From NCBI RefSeq assembly GCF_900411395.1, contig NZ_OXCQ01000004.1, positions 62,001 through 126,000 of the forward strand: a stretch of DNA of 64,000 bases, read 5' to 3'. The position numbers and the translations under genes were made by a program. Positions within the stretch are counted from its first letter, which is position 1. Each line of letters starts with the position of its first letter. Shown here piece by piece: positions 48,023 through 58,769 of the stretch. This DNA is from Streptococcus sp. 596553. Its GTDB lineage: Bacteria; Bacillota; Bacilli; Lactobacillales; Streptococcaceae. Under the pieces are notes generated by a model. That model worked only from the letters and a program-made list of their open reading frames with translations, was not told the DNA's origin and searched no databases.

Positions 48023-49912
48023 ATGAAAAAAACTTTTTTCTTATTTGTTTTAGGCTTGTTTTGCCTTCTGCCATTCTCTGTTTTTGCCATTGATTTCAAG
48101 ATAAACTCTTACCAAGGGGATTTGTATATTCATGCAGACAATACGGCAGAATTTAGACAGAAGATAGTTTATCAGTTTGAGGAGGACTTTAAGGGCCAAA
48201 TCGTGGGACTTGGACGTGCTGGCAAGATGCCTAGCGGGTTTGACATTGACCCTCATCCAAAAGTTCAGGCCTCAAAAAACGGTGCTGAACTAGCAGACGT
48301 TACTAGCGAAGTGATAGAAGGAGCAGATAGTTATACTGTTAAAGTTTATAATCCAGGTCAAGAAGGCGACACAGTTGAAGTTGACCTCGTTTGGAACTTA
48401 AAAAATTTGCTTTTTCTATATGATGACATTGCTGAATTAAATTGGCAACCTTTAACAGATAGTTCAGGGGCTATTGGCAAGTTTGAATTTCATGTAAGGG
48501 GAGACAAGGGGGCTGAAAAACTCTTTTTCCATACAGGGAAACTTTTTAGAGAGGGAATGGTTGAAAAGAGTAACCTTGATTATACTATTCGTTTAGACAA
48601 TCTTCCGGCTAAGCGTGGAGTTGAACTGCATGCCTATTGGCCTCGGACTGATTTTACTAGTGCTAGGGATCAGGGCTTGAAAGGGAATCGTTTAGAAGAG
48701 TTTAATAAAATAGAGGACTCGATTGTTAAAGAAAAAGAGCAAAGTAAACAACTCCTTACTTGGGTCTTCCCTTCGATACTTTCTATCTCCCTGTTATTGA
48801 GTGTCTGCTTCTATTTTATTTATAGAAGAAAGACCACTCCTTCGGTCAAATATGCCAAAAATCATCGTCTCTATGAACCACCAATGGAATTAGAGCCTAT
48901 GGTTTTATCAGAGGCGGTTTACTCGACCTCCTTGGAGGAAGTGAGTCCTCTAACAAAAGGAGCAGGTAAATTTACCTTTGACCAACTTATTCAAGCTACC
49001 TTGCTAGATGTGATAGACCGTGGGAATGTCTCTATCATTTCAGAAGGAGATGCAGTTGGTTTGAGGCTAGTAAAAGAAGATGGTTTGTCAAGCTTTGAGA
49101 AAGACTGTCTAAATCTGGCTTTTTCAGGCAAAAAAGAAGAAACTCTTTCCAATTTGTTTGCGGATTACAAGGTATCTGATAGTCTTTATCGTAGAGCAAA
49201 AGTCTCTGATGAAAAACGGATTCAAGCAAAGGGACGTCAGCTCAAATCCTCTTTTGAAGAAGTATTGAAAGAGATGCAAGAAGGAGTGAGAAATCGGGTT
49301 ACCTTCTGGGGGCTTCCAGATTATTATCGTCCTTTAACTGGTGGGGAAAAGGCCTTGCAAGTGGGTATGGGGGTCTTGACTATCTTGCCCCTATTTATCG
49401 GATTTGGTTTGTTCTTGTACAGTTTGGATGTTTATGGCTATCTTTACCTCCTCTTGCCAATACTTGGTTTTCTAGGTTTAGTTTTGGCTGTTTTCTATTA
49501 TTGGAAGCTTCGACTAGATAATCGTGATGGTGTTCTAAATGAAGCAGGAGCAGAAGTCTACTATCTCTGGACAAGCTTTGAAAATATGTTGCGTGAGATT
49601 GCACGATTGGATCAGGCTGAATTGGAAAGTATTGTGGTCTGGAATCGCCTCTTGGTTTATGCGACCTTATTTGGCTATGCGGACAAGGTCAGTCATTTGA
49701 TGAAGGTTCATCAGATTCAAGTGGAAAATCCAGATATCAACCTCTATGTAGCTTATGGTTGGCATAGTATGTTTTATCATTCAAGCGCGCAAATGAGCCA
49801 TTATGCTAGTGTCGCAAATACAGCAAGTACCTACTCCGTATCTTCTGGAAGTGGAAGTTCTGGCGGTGGTTTCTCTGGAGGCGGAGGTGGCGGCAGTATC
49901 GGCGCCTTTTAA
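48023..49912 (+). CDS. DUF2207 family membrane protein with glycine-rich C-terminus
   Basis: This 629-residue protein has a signal peptide (about residues 1-21, ending VFA), a long extracellular domain of the DUF2207 type, three membrane spans (about 245-265, 455-475 and 480-500), cytoplasmic stretches, and a Gly/Ser tail (SSGGGFSGGGGGGS). Homologues are widespread and uncharacterised. The start at 48023 follows GGGGG; a TTG at 48020 is also in frame. It stands alone between divergent transporter genes and uppP. Confidence 0.85.
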   Translation: MKKTFFLFVLGLFCLLPFSVFAIDFKINSYQGDLYIHADNTAEFRQKIVYQFEEDFKGQIVGLGRAGKMPSGFDIDPHPKVQASKNGAELADVTSEVIEGADSYTVKVYNPGQEGDTVEVDLVWNLKNLLFLYDDIAELNWQPLTDSSGAIGKFEFHVRGDKGAEKLFFHTGKLFREGMVEKSNLDYTIRLDNLPAKRGVELHAYWPRTDFTSARDQGLKGNRLEEFNKIEDSIVKEKEQSKQLLTWVFPSILSISLLLSVCFYFIYRRKTTPSVKYAKNHRLYEPPMELEPMVLSEAVYSTSLEEVSPLTKGAGKFTFDQLIQATLLDVIDRGNVSIISEGDAVGLRLVKEDGLSSFEKDCLNLAFSGKKEETLSNLFADYKVSDSLYRRAKVSDEKRIQAKGRQLKSSFEEVLKEMQEGVRNRVTFWGLPDYYRPLTGGEKALQVGMGVLTILPLFIGFGLFLYSLDVYGYLYLLLPILGFLGLVLAVFYYWKLRLDNRDGVLNEAGAEVYYLWTSFENMLREIARLDQAELESIVVWNRLLVYATLFGYADKVSHLMKVHQIQVENPDINLYVAYGWHSMFYHSSAQMSHYASVANTASTYSVSSGSGSSGGGFSGGGGGGSIGAF

Positions 49913-49942
49913 AGAGAAGTGCCATAGACTGAAAAAGTATGC

Positions 49943-49948
49943 TATAAT
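49943..49948 (+). promoter_or_regulatory. Extended -10 promoter of uppP
   Basis: TGCTATAAT just 26 bases before the start codon. Confidence 0.6.
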
Positions 49949-49973
49949 GGAAGGTAGAAAAAAGGAGTAATCT

Positions 49974-50819
49974 ATGTATCTTATTGAAATTTTAAAATCT
50001 ATCTTCTTCGGAATTGTTGAAGGAATTACGGAATGGTTGCCGATTTCCAGTACAGGTCACTTGATTTTAGCAGAGGAATTTATCCAATACCAAAATCAGA
50101 ATGAAGCCTTTATGTCCATGTTTAATGTCGTGATTCAGCTTGGTGCGATTTTAGCGGTTATGGTGATTTACTTTAATAAGCTCAATCCTTTCAAACCGAC
50201 TAAGGACAAACAGGAAGTTCGTAAGACTTGGAGACTATGGTTGAAGGTCTTGATTGCCACTTTACCTTTGCTTGCCGTCTTTAAATTTGATGATTGGTTT
50301 GATACTCACTTCCATAACATGGTTTCAGTTGCTCTCATGTTGATTATCTATGGGATTGCCTTTATCTATTTGGAAAAGCGCAATAAAGCGCGTGCTATCG
50401 AGCCAAGTGTAACAGAGTTGGACAAGCTTCCTTATACGACAGCCTTCTATATCGGCCTCTTCCAAGTTCTTGCCCTTTTACCAGGAACCAGTCGTTCTGG
50501 AGCAACGATTGTCGGTGGTTTGTTGAATGGAACTAGTCGTTCTGTTGTAACAGAATTTACCTTCTATTTAGGGATTCCTGTTATGTTTGGAGCCAGTGCC
50601 TTAAAGATTTTCAAATTTATAAAAGCAGGACAGCTCTTGAGTTTTGGGCAATTGTTCTTGCTCTTGGTTGCGATGGGAGTAGCTTTTGCAGTTAGTATGG
50701 TGGCTATTCGCTTTTTGACCAGCTATGTGAAAAAACACGACTTTACCCTTTTTGGTAAATACCGTATCGTACTTGGTAGTATCTTGCTACTGTATAGCTT
50801 TGTTCGTTTATTTGTATAA
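49974..50819 (+). CDS. uppP: Undecaprenyl-diphosphate phosphatase
   Basis: This 281-residue polytopic enzyme removes a phosphate from undecaprenyl diphosphate so the lipid carrier can be reused for cell wall synthesis, and gives bacitracin tolerance. Conserved blocks are [15 protein letters not shown] (about residues 17-31) and [11 protein letters not shown] (about 165-175), which form the active site facing the outer membrane face. It is followed by a terminator. Confidence 0.97.
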   Translation: MYLIEILKSIFFGIVEGITEWLPISSTGHLILAEEFIQYQNQNEAFMSMFNVVIQLGAILAVMVIYFNKLNPFKPTKDKQEVRKTWRLWLKVLIATLPLLAVFKFDDWFDTHFHNMVSVALMLIIYGIAFIYLEKRNKARAIEPSVTELDKLPYTTAFYIGLFQVLALLPGTSRSGATIVGGLLNGTSRSVVTEFTFYLGIPVMFGASALKIFKFIKAGQLLSFGQLFLLLVAMGVAFAVSMVAIRFLTSYVKKHDFTLFGKYRIVLGSILLLYSFVRLFV

Positions 50820-50821
50820 GA

Positions 50822-50856
50822 AAAAACCTTGAAGGGGCAGCTCTTCAAGGTTTTAT
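50822..50856 (+). terminator. Terminator after uppP
   Basis: The stem AACCTTGAA/TTCAAGGTT with A and T flanks lies right after the uppP stop. Confidence 0.85.
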
Positions 50857-50967
50857 ACTCAATGAAAATCAAAGAGCAAATTAGGAAGCTAGCTAAAGGT
50901 TGCTCAAAACACTGTTTTGAGGTTGCAGATAGAGCTGACGTGGTTTGAAGAGGTTTTCGAAGAGTAT
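50855..50967 (-). repeat. BOX element between uppP and dinB
   Basis: On the plus strand it starts ATACTCAATGAAAATC, contains a boxB-type hairpin CTCAAAACACTGTTTTGAG, and ends TTTTCGAAGAGTAT. The dinB stop codon (minus strand TAA) overlaps its last base. Confidence 0.92.
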
Positions 50968-52028
50968 TAAAATCCAGTCATGGTAATCCCCAACAGGCGG
51001 ACACCTCTTTCTTTCTCGCTTAGTTCTTCATAGAGCTGCAGGGCGATTTGGCTTATCTGACTAGCATCCTGTGTTTTTTGATTCAGACTTTTTCGCTTAG
51101 TAAGAGTTGAAAAGTCTTCGTAGCGGATTTTTAAAATGACAATTTTTCCAGCTTTTTCTTGCTGATGTAGATTGAGAGCGACTCTTTCTGATAGAAGAGT
51201 CAGCTCTTTTTTGATGTCTTCCTCAGCACGGAGAATCTTCCCGTAGGTTTTCTCCTTCCCGATTGATTTACGGATGCGATTGGATTTGACGGGGGAATTG
51301 TGAATACCACGAGCCTTTCGATAAAGGTCATAACCCAGTCTACCAAAACGGTCTATCAGAGTCACTTCAGGAACTTCAAGTAGATCAGCGCCAGTAAAAA
51401 CACTCATTTGATGAAGTCTTTCCACTGTCTTTTTTCCTACTCCATGAAACTTGGAAATATCCATTTGTTTTAGAAAGTCCTCAGCCTGGTCAGGTAGAAT
51501 CACTGTCAGACCATGTGGTTTTTGATAATCACTAGCCATTTTAGCTAAGAATTTGTTGTAGGAAACGCCAGCAGAAGCAGTTAGATGGAGTTCTTGCCAG
51601 ATATCCTCTTGAATGAGGCGAGCAATTTTGACCGCTGACTTGATCCCGAGTTTATTTTCTGTCACATCCAAATAGGCTTCGTCAATGCTCATAGGTTCAA
51701 TCAAATCTGTATAGCGCTTAAAAATAGCTCGAATCTGGAGTCCCACAGTCTTGTATTTCTCATAATTTCCTGAGATAAAAACGGCTTGGGGACAACGCTC
51801 ATAGGCTTCCTTAGAGCTCATGGCTGAATGGACACCAAAAGCTCGTGCCTCATAGCTACAGGTAGAAACGACTCCCCGCCCACCTGTTTGCCGAGGGTCA
51901 CTGCCGATAATGACAGGTTTTCCTCTGAGTTTAGGATTATCCCTGATTTCCACCGCAGCAAAAAAGGCATCCATGTCAATATGGATGATTTTTCTTGACA
52001 AATCATTTAACAAAGGAAAAATCAACAT
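50967..52028 (-). CDS. dinB: DNA polymerase IV
   Basis: This Y-family translesion polymerase of 353 residues has [14 protein letters not shown] (catalytic Asp) and [10 protein letters not shown] (second catalytic pair). I set the start at 52028 (MLIFPLLN), preceded by AAAAAAGG 9 bases upstream; a GTG at 52037 lies inside that site. Its promoter (TATAAT at 52062-52067, minus strand) is close by. It faces a BOX element at its 3' end. Confidence 0.95.
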   Translation of the reverse strand: MLIFPLLNDLSRKIIHIDMDAFFAAVEIRDNPKLRGKPVIIGSDPRQTGGRGVVSTCSYEARAFGVHSAMSSKEAYERCPQAVFISGNYEKYKTVGLQIRAIFKRYTDLIEPMSIDEAYLDVTENKLGIKSAVKIARLIQEDIWQELHLTASAGVSYNKFLAKMASDYQKPHGLTVILPDQAEDFLKQMDISKFHGVGKKTVERLHQMSVFTGADLLEVPEVTLIDRFGRLGYDLYRKARGIHNSPVKSNRIRKSIGKEKTYGKILRAEEDIKKELTLLSERVALNLHQQEKAGKIVILKIRYEDFSTLTKRKSLNQKTQDASQISQIALQLYEELSEKERGVRLLGITMTGF

Positions 52029-52205
52029 GCCTAGCACCTTTTTTACTGCTTATTTTCTTTTATTATACCCTTTTTTCTGAAAAAAAGAAAAAAGGACTTT
52101 ATTTTTTCAAAAATATAATACAGTTTAAAATAAAATGTAGACTGTTTTAGAAAAGAAAGTATAAAAATAGGGAATTTTCACTTGTTGAAATCGGTTACTG
52201 TATGG

Positions 52206-52211
52206 TATACT
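52206..52211 (+). promoter_or_regulatory. Extended -10 promoter of pflB
   Basis: TGGTATACT, about 55 bases before pflB; the -35 region (TTGTTG/TTGAAA near 52182-52190) has ambiguous spacing. No operator was recognised. Confidence 0.55.
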
Positions 52212-52266
52212 TGACTCATGAATGTAACAGATGGTTGTTACTAGAAAGAAAAAAGAGGACATTAAC

Positions 52267-54591
52267 ATGGTTGTTAAAACAGTTGTTGAAGCACAAGATA
52301 TTTTTGACAAAGCTTGGGAAGGCTTCAAAGGCGTAGATTGGAAAGAAAAAGCAAGTGTATCACGCTTTGTACAAGCTAACTACACACCTTACGATGGAGA
52401 CGAAAGCTTCCTTGCAGGACCAACAGAACGTTCACTTCACATCAAAAAAATTGTAGAAGAAACTAAAGCTCACTACGAAGAAACTCGTTTCCCAATGGAC
52501 ACTCGTCCAACATCTATCGCTGACATTCCAGCAGGATTTATCGATAAAGAAAATGAAGTTATCTTCGGTATCCAAAACGATGAACTCTTCAAATTGAACT
52601 TCATGCCAAAAGGTGGTATCCGTATGGCTGAAACTACTTTGAAAGAAAATGGATACGAACCAGATCCAGCTGTTCACGAAATCTTTACTAAATACGTAAC
52701 AACAGTTAACGACGGTATCTTCCGTGCCTACACTTCAAACATCCGTCGCGCTCGTCACGCACACACTGTAACTGGTCTTCCAGATGCATACTCACGCGGA
52801 CGTATCATCGGTGTTTACGCACGTCTTGCTCTTTACGGTGCAGACTACTTGATGCAAGAAAAAGTAAACGACTGGAATGCAATTGAAGAAATCGATGAAG
52901 AAACAATCCGTCTTCGTGAAGAAATCAACCTTCAATACCAAGCATTGCAACAAGTTGTTCGCTTGGGTGACCTTTACGGAGTTGATGTTCGCAAACCAGC
53001 GATGAACGTTAAAGAAGCGATCCAATGGGTTAACATCGCTTTCATGTCTGTCTGCCGTGTTATCAACGGTGCTGCTACATCTCTAGGTCGTGTACCAATC
53101 GTATTGGACATCTTTGCAGAACGTGACCTTGCTCGTGGTACATTTACTGAATCAGAAATCCAAGAATTCGTTGATGATTTCGTTATGAAACTTCGTACAG
53201 TTAAATTTGCTCGTACAAAAGCTTACGACCAATTGTACTCAGGTGACCCAACTTTCATCACAACTTCTATGGCTGGTATGGGTAACGACGGTCGTCACCG
53301 TGTTACTAAGATGGACTACCGTTTCTTGAACACTCTTGACAACATCGGTAACTCTCCAGAACCAAACTTGACAGTTCTTTGGACTGACAAATTGCCATAC
53401 AACTTCCGTCGCTACTGTATGCACATGAGCCACAAACACTCTTCTATCCAATACGAAGGTGTAACAACAATGGCTAAAGACGGATATGGTGAAATGAGCT
53501 GTATCTCATGCTGTGTGTCTCCACTTGACCCAGAAAATGAAGAACAACGCCACAACATCCAGTACTTCGGTGCGCGTGTAAACGTATTGAAAGCCCTTCT
53601 TACTGGTTTGAACGGTGGTTACGACGATGTTCACAAAGACTACAAAGTATTTGACATCGAACCAATCCGTGACGAAGTTCTTGAATTTGAATCAGTTAAA
53701 GCTAACTTTGAAAAATCTCTTGACTGGTTGACTGACACTTACGTAGATGCTTTGAATATCATCCACTATATGACTGATAAGTACAATTACGAAGCTGTTC
53801 AAATGGCCTTCTTGCCAACTAAACAACGCGCTAACATGGGATTCGGTATCTGTGGATTTGCCAACACTGTTGATACATTGTCAGCTATCAAATACGCTAC
53901 AGTTAAACCAATCCGTGACGAAAATGGCTACATCTACGATTACGAAACAATCGGTGAATACCCACGTTGGGGTGAAGATGACCCACGTTCAAACGAATTG
54001 GCAGAATGGTTGATCGAAGCTTACACAACTCGTCTACGTAGCCACAAACTTTATAAAGACGCAGAAGCTACTGTATCACTTTTGACAATCACATCTAACG
54101 TTGCTTACTCTAAACAAACTGGTAACTCACCAGTCCACAAAGGTGTATACCTCAACGAAGATGGTTCTGTAAACTTGTCTAAACTTGAATTCTTCTCACC
54201 AGGTGCTAACCCATCTAACAAAGCTAAAGGTGGCTGGTTGCAAAACTTGAACTCACTTTCTAGCCTTGACTTTAGTTATGCAGCTGATGGTATCTCATTG
54301 ACTACTCAAGTTTCACCTCGCGCTCTTGGTAAGACTCGTGACGAACAAGTTGATAACTTGGTAACAATCCTTGATGGTTACTTTGAAAACGGTGGACAAC
54401 ACGTTAACTTGAACGTTATGGACTTGAACGATGTTTACGAAAAAATCATGTCAGGCGAAGACGTTATCGTACGTATCTCTGGATACTGTGTAAACACTAA
54501 ATACCTCACTCCAGAACAAAAAACTGAATTGACACAACGTGTCTTCCACGAAGTTCTTTCAATGGATGACGCCTTGGATGCATTGAGCTAA
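52267..54591 (+). CDS. pflB: Formate acetyltransferase (pyruvate formate-lyase)
   Basis: The oxygen-sensitive glycyl-radical enzyme splits pyruvate into acetyl-CoA and formate during mixed-acid fermentation. The 774-residue protein has the adjacent catalytic cysteines Cys415-Cys416 (SCISCCVSP) and a C-terminal glycyl-radical site at Gly739 in RISGYCVN. It needs PflA for activation, which is not encoded here. The true start is 52267 (ATG preceded by AGAGGA), not an upstream in-frame ATG. Codon bias shows very high expression. A terminator follows. Confidence 0.97.
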   Translation: MVVKTVVEAQDIFDKAWEGFKGVDWKEKASVSRFVQANYTPYDGDESFLAGPTERSLHIKKIVEETKAHYEETRFPMDTRPTSIADIPAGFIDKENEVIFGIQNDELFKLNFMPKGGIRMAETTLKENGYEPDPAVHEIFTKYVTTVNDGIFRAYTSNIRRARHAHTVTGLPDAYSRGRIIGVYARLALYGADYLMQEKVNDWNAIEEIDEETIRLREEINLQYQALQQVVRLGDLYGVDVRKPAMNVKEAIQWVNIAFMSVCRVINGAATSLGRVPIVLDIFAERDLARGTFTESEIQEFVDDFVMKLRTVKFARTKAYDQLYSGDPTFITTSMAGMGNDGRHRVTKMDYRFLNTLDNIGNSPEPNLTVLWTDKLPYNFRRYCMHMSHKHSSIQYEGVTTMAKDGYGEMSCISCCVSPLDPENEEQRHNIQYFGARVNVLKALLTGLNGGYDDVHKDYKVFDIEPIRDEVLEFESVKANFEKSLDWLTDTYVDALNIIHYMTDKYNYEAVQMAFLPTKQRANMGFGICGFANTVDTLSAIKYATVKPIRDENGYIYDYETIGEYPRWGEDDPRSNELAEWLIEAYTTRLRSHKLYKDAEATVSLLTITSNVAYSKQTGNSPVHKGVYLNEDGSVNLSKLEFFSPGANPSNKAKGGWLQNLNSLSSLDFSYAADGISLTTQVSPRALGKTRDEQVDNLVTILDGYFENGGQHVNLNVMDLNDVYEKIMSGEDVIVRISGYCVNTKYLTPEQKTELTQRVFHEVLSMDDALDALS

Positions 54592-54616
54592 TCAAGTGTT
54601 TAAGTAATGAAATAAG

Positions 54617-54652
54617 GAACCCTCGGTCAGTCGACTGAGGGTTGTTTTTTGG
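54617..54652 (+). terminator. Terminator after pflB
   Basis: The stem AACCCTCGGTCAGT/ACTGAGGGTT is followed by a T-run. Confidence 0.88.
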
Positions 54653-54731
54653 GATCTTAAATTCCTTAAGTCAGGTACTGAAATGTCTGACCGGGATTCA
54701 AAGATACTTGTTGAGTTGCGGGAGGTATTTG

Positions 54732-54874
54732 ATACTCAATGAAAATCAAAGAGCAAACTAGCCGCAGGTTGCTCAAAGCACCGCTTTGAGGTTGTAGATA
54801 AGACTGACAAAGTCAGTCACACATATACGGCAAGGCGAAGCTGACGTGGTTTGAATTTTATTTTCGAAGAGTAT
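54732..54874 (-). repeat. Full-length BOX element (boxC-boxB-boxA)
   Basis: The longest copy in the window, 143 bases, in inverted orientation: ATACTCAATGAAAATC, a boxB with AAAGCACCGCTTTGAG and GACAAAGTCAGTC, then TACGGCAAGGCGAAGCTGAC and GAAGAGTAT. It lies in the space between pflB and the potassium genes, a place used for insertions in pneumococcus. Confidence 0.92.
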
Positions 54875-54885
54875 GAAAATAAAAA

Positions 54886-54921
54886 CACCACACTTTGTAA
54901 GACACAAGGTGTGGTTGTATT
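54886..54921. terminator. Terminator after the trkA-trkH operon
   Basis: The stem CACCACACTTTGT/ACACAAGGTGTGG with A and T flanks, 6 bases from the trkH stop. Confidence 0.88.
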
Positions 54922-56361
54922 TTATCTCTTAGACCAAGTTCTCTTCATAAAGAGAAGGAGGATTGGGTAAATCTCCAAACGACCTGCAATCATTGCAAAG
55001 GAGAGGAGAATTTTTGAGATGGGACTAAAGATTGAGAAACTAGAAGTGGTTCCTAGGATAGGCCCGATATTATTGAAGCAGCTAAAGACAGCACTGGTAA
55101 CGACTAGGAAATCATTGCTATCTAGGCTGACAATAAAGATAAGTGCTAGCAAAATCATAGCATAGATGACAAAGTACTTGAGAATCTTATGCTGGGTATC
55201 TTTATCAATCACCGTTTTATTAACATGGAGGGTCAAAACACGGTGGGGCGATAGGATTGACAAAATCTGGTTTTTGGCAATTTTTGAAAGGATGAGGCCT
55301 CGAATAACCTTGAGTCCACCTGCGGTTGATCCAGCAGAGCCACCGATTGCCATGAGAAAGAGGAGGATAAACTGGGAGAAGAGGGGCCAGTTGGTAATAT
55401 CTCCATATCCAAAACCAGTTGTTGTAATGATGTTGGAAACTTGGAAGAAGGCCATTTCAAAGCTCTTTGAAAATCCTGGGTAGAGATAGAGGGTATTAAG
55501 GCTAATCAAGCCTGTAGAAACCAGCACGATGACCAAGTAAGCCCTAAGCTCTTCATCTCTAAAGAAGGCCTTGATGCGACGGAGCATAAGGAAGTAGTAG
55601 AGATTGAAATTTACCCCAAAAACTAGAACTCCTATACTAACTAGATAGGTAATCAGTGAGCTACCATAGTGAGCAATTCCGTCGTTATAGACGGTAAATC
55701 CTCCTGTACCTGCTGTTCCCATGGCAATGACAAAACTATCAAATAGGGGCATGCCAGCCAGATAATAGATGATGACAAAGAGGGAGAAGAGAGCTAGATA
55801 AAGGAGATAGAGAATCTGGGCAGTATTTTTTAGCTTGGATACTACTTTACCGAAAACAGGGCCAGGAACCTCAGCCTTCATCACCTCTAGGTGGCTATTT
55901 TTGGCATTATCCATAATAGCAAGTGCAAAAACAAGCACTCCCATCCCTCCAATCAAGTGGGTAAAACTTCGCCAGAAGAGGAGGGAACGACTGAGAACCG
56001 AAACGTCGTTCAAAATAGTTGCTCCAGTAGTTGTAAAGCCAGAACTGATTTCAAAAAAGGCATCGATAACGCTGGGAATTTGTCTAGCAAAGACAAAGGG
56101 GAGACCACCAAAGAAAGACCAAAGGATCCAACAGAGGGCCACAATCAAGACTCCCTCCTTGGCATAAATCCGTTGATTTTTGGGCTTTTGTAAAATTCCT
56201 GAACCGCCTAGTAATACGAGAATCCCAATCGTTGTAAAGAGAGCTGTAAAGACTTGGCTCGATTCACGGTAATAGATAGCGACAGACACAGGAACCAAAA
56301 GAAGAACAGCTTCAATCAAAAGTAATTTTGAAAGGAGGTAACGAATCATACTTTTATTCAT
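54922..56361 (-). CDS. TrkH/KtrB family potassium channel subunit
   Basis: This 479-residue membrane protein of the Trk/Ktr superfamily has repeated M1-P-M2 units with selectivity-filter-like glycines (FTTTGATIL, GTAGTGGFTVY, TTTGFGYGD, FNNIGPILG). It forms the K+ pore that TrkA gates. It begins 3 bases after the trkA stop, so both are co-translated. The length is nearer TrkH than KtrB. Confidence 0.9.
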   Translation of the reverse strand: MNKSMIRYLLSKLLLIEAVLLLVPVSVAIYYRESSQVFTALFTTIGILVLLGGSGILQKPKNQRIYAKEGVLIVALCWILWSFFGGLPFVFARQIPSVIDAFFEISSGFTTTGATILNDVSVLSRSLLFWRSFTHLIGGMGVLVFALAIMDNAKNSHLEVMKAEVPGPVFGKVVSKLKNTAQILYLLYLALFSLFVIIYYLAGMPLFDSFVIAMGTAGTGGFTVYNDGIAHYGSSLITYLVSIGVLVFGVNFNLYYFLMLRRIKAFFRDEELRAYLVIVLVSTGLISLNTLYLYPGFSKSFEMAFFQVSNIITTTGFGYGDITNWPLFSQFILLFLMAIGGSAGSTAGGLKVIRGLILSKIAKNQILSILSPHRVLTLHVNKTVIDKDTQHKILKYFVIYAMILLALIFIVSLDSNDFLVVTSAVFSCFNNIGPILGTTSSFSIFSPISKILLSFAMIAGRLEIYPILLLFMKRTWSKR

Positions 56362-56364
56362 TTC

Positions 56365-57714
56365 TTACCTCGCGATCAAGTCATAAATCTTGGTGATGTT
56401 TGGCAACAAGGTTGTTACTAGGAGCTTGTCTCCAACTTCCAACATATCCTCCCCGGTAGGGAAAATAGTCTTGCCCTTTCGAATGATGGCTGCAATAAGA
56501 ACCCCTTTTTTCAATTTCAGTTGAGAAAGAGGTTTGGCAGTCATCTTATTAGCTTCCTTGATATGGAATTGCAGAGTTTCGATTTGACCATTGGCTAGAT
56601 GGTGCATGGCTTGAAGGTCTGAATACTGGGCATTAACCCGACCACGAATAAAGTGCATGATTGTATCTACAGCGATGCTTTTAGGTGTGATGATACTTGA
56701 AAAATCAGGCGCATTGATAATCTCGAGTAGACTGGTTCGATTGACCTTGGTAATATTTTTCTGTACACCTACTCTGTCAAGGAACATCGAAGTAATCAGA
56801 TTTTCCTCATCGACTCCTGTTAGAGTCGCAACGGCATCATAGTGTTGAGCACTTTCTTCTAGCAGGATATCTTTTGCAGTACCATCTCCTTGGACGATAT
56901 GAAGATTTGGAAATTTCTCGCTAAAGAAGCTAGCGATTTCAGGATTGATTTCAATAACCTTGGTATCGATACGACTGTCTTTGAGGATACCTAGTAGATA
57001 ATAGGCAATTCTACCAGCTCCAACAATGAGAAGGCTCTTCACGGCACGAGACTTGAAATAATTATGGAAGAGCATCATGTCAACACGGTTACCAGTGACA
57101 AAGATTCTATCTTTATCCTGTACAGTCATGTCACCGCTTGGAATGATAATTTGATGATCCCTCTCTATCGCACATACAATGACATTGCCAAATTTTTTCC
57201 GAAAATCAGAAATGGGCATTTGGCAAAGACCACTGGAAGATTTTACAGTGAATTCCATCAAGCTGACCCGTCCCCCAAAGAAACGTTCGACAGATAGGGC
57301 GTTGGGGAAGTCAATGATATTCGCGATAGCGCGGGCAGCCAAGAGCTCAGGGTTAACGATAAGAGAAAAACCGAGAATATTCTTTTCCTTGAAATAAGAG
57401 TTAGAATATTCAGGGTTCCGCACCCGAACGATGGTCTCTTTAGCTCCCATTTTTTTGGCTAGAACGGCTGCAATCATGTTCACTTCATCGTATTCAGTCA
57501 GGGCGATAAAGATATCACAATCCTGGACACTGGCTTGCTCAAGGATGGTAAAATCGGCCCCGTTACCAAGGATACCCATGATATCAAAGCGATTAACAAT
57601 ATGATTGAGGACAGCTTCGTCTTGCTCAATCAGCAAAACATCATGCTTTTCTGCAACCAAGGAGCGACAGAGGGCAAAACCAACTTTTCCCCCTCCGACA
57701 AGGATAATTTTCAT
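56365..57714 (-). CDS. trkA: TrkA-type K+ uptake regulator with two RCK domains
   Basis: This 449-residue cytoplasmic protein has two tandem RCK/TrkA-N domains, each with a Rossmann fold: IILVGGGKVGFALC (about residues 2-15) and LLIVGAGRIAYYLL (about 230-243), plus two TrkA-C parts. It binds nucleotide and controls the TrkH pore encoded just downstream. A -10-like TATGAT is upstream on the minus strand. It forms a two-gene trkA-trkH operon. Confidence 0.94.
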   Translation of the reverse strand: MKIILVGGGKVGFALCRSLVAEKHDVLLIEQDEAVLNHIVNRFDIMGILGNGADFTILEQASVQDCDIFIALTEYDEVNMIAAVLAKKMGAKETIVRVRNPEYSNSYFKEKNILGFSLIVNPELLAARAIANIIDFPNALSVERFFGGRVSLMEFTVKSSSGLCQMPISDFRKKFGNVIVCAIERDHQIIIPSGDMTVQDKDRIFVTGNRVDMMLFHNYFKSRAVKSLLIVGAGRIAYYLLGILKDSRIDTKVIEINPEIASFFSEKFPNLHIVQGDGTAKDILLEESAQHYDAVATLTGVDEENLITSMFLDRVGVQKNITKVNRTSLLEIINAPDFSSIITPKSIAVDTIMHFIRGRVNAQYSDLQAMHHLANGQIETLQFHIKEANKMTAKPLSQLKLKKGVLIAAIIRKGKTIFPTGEDMLEVGDKLLVTTLLPNITKIYDLIAR

Positions 57715-57902
57715 AATAAAACCTACTTTTTCATGATGTAACTATCATACCTTTTTTCAAGAAAAAATGCACCTACTAGCTAATCACCAGAGTTTTTAGT
57801 AGGAAATTTGCTATAAGGTAAAACTATACCCTAATCAATTGAAATAGCTATTAGCACCTTTCTCTGAAATATGGTATGATAAAGGATATACAAGGAGATA
57901 AA

Positions 57903-58751
57903 ATGAATAATAATTTACTGGTATTACAATCAGACTTTGGTCTGGTTGATGGTGCGGTATCGGCTATGATTGGAGTGGCTTTAGAAGAGTCTCCAACCTT
58001 AAAAATCCATCACTTGACGCACGATATCACGCCTTATAATATTTTTGAGGGGAGCTATCGTCTCTTTCAGACGGTGGATTACTGGCCTGAGGGAACGACT
58101 TTTGTATCGGTTGTCGATCCAGGTGTCGGCTCGAAACGTAAGAGTGTGGTTGCCAAGACTGCAAAAAATCAATACATTGTCACGCCAGATAATGGAACGC
58201 TTTCTTTTATCAAGAAACACGTTGGCATTGTAGCTATTCGTGAAATTTCTGAAGTGGCCAATAGACGTCAAAACACAGAGCATTCTTATACCTTCCACGG
58301 TCGTGATGTTTATGCTTATACTGGTGCTAAACTGGCCAGCGGTCACATTACTTTTGAGGAAGTGGGGCCAGAGCTCAGTGTAGACCATATTGTAGAGCTT
58401 CCAGTCGTAGAGACCATCATTGAAGATCATTTGGTGAAGGGAGCTATTGATATTCTGGATGTGCGTTTTGGTTCGCTTTGGACCTCTATCACGCGAGAAG
58501 AATTTTACAAACTGGAACCAGACTTTGGTGACCGTTTTGAAGTGACTATCTATCACGCTGATATGCTGGTCTATCAAAATCAGGTTGTTTATGGCAAATC
58601 ATTTGCGGATGTGAGAATTGGGCAACCCATCCTTTACATCAACTCTCTCTATCGTTTAGGTCTGGCTATCAACCAAGGTTCTTTTGCCAAGGCCTATAAT
58701 GTGGGTGTCGGTTCATCTTGGACCATTGAAATAAAGAAAATAGAAGGATAA
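57903..58751 (+). CDS. SAM hydrolase / hydroxide adenosyltransferase (DUF62, SAM_adeno_trans)
   Basis: This 282-residue protein of the fluorinase-related DUF62 family has LQSDFGLVDGAVSAMIGV and VSVVDPGVGSKRKSVVAKT (both substrate-binding blocks), and GRDVYAYTGAKLASG. Members convert S-adenosylmethionine plus water to adenosine and methionine, although the biological reason is unclear. The start at 57903 has AAGGAG before it. It is followed after 18 bases by an ECF S component gene, so the two are likely co-transcribed. Confidence 0.87.
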   Translation: MNNNLLVLQSDFGLVDGAVSAMIGVALEESPTLKIHHLTHDITPYNIFEGSYRLFQTVDYWPEGTTFVSVVDPGVGSKRKSVVAKTAKNQYIVTPDNGTLSFIKKHVGIVAIREISEVANRRQNTEHSYTFHGRDVYAYTGAKLASGHITFEEVGPELSVDHIVELPVVETIIEDHLVKGAIDILDVRFGSLWTSITREEFYKLEPDFGDRFEVTIYHADMLVYQNQVVYGKSFADVRIGQPILYINSLYRLGLAINQGSFAKAYNVGVGSSWTIEIKKIEG

Positions 58752-58769
58752 AATAGGAGAATAAATAGT

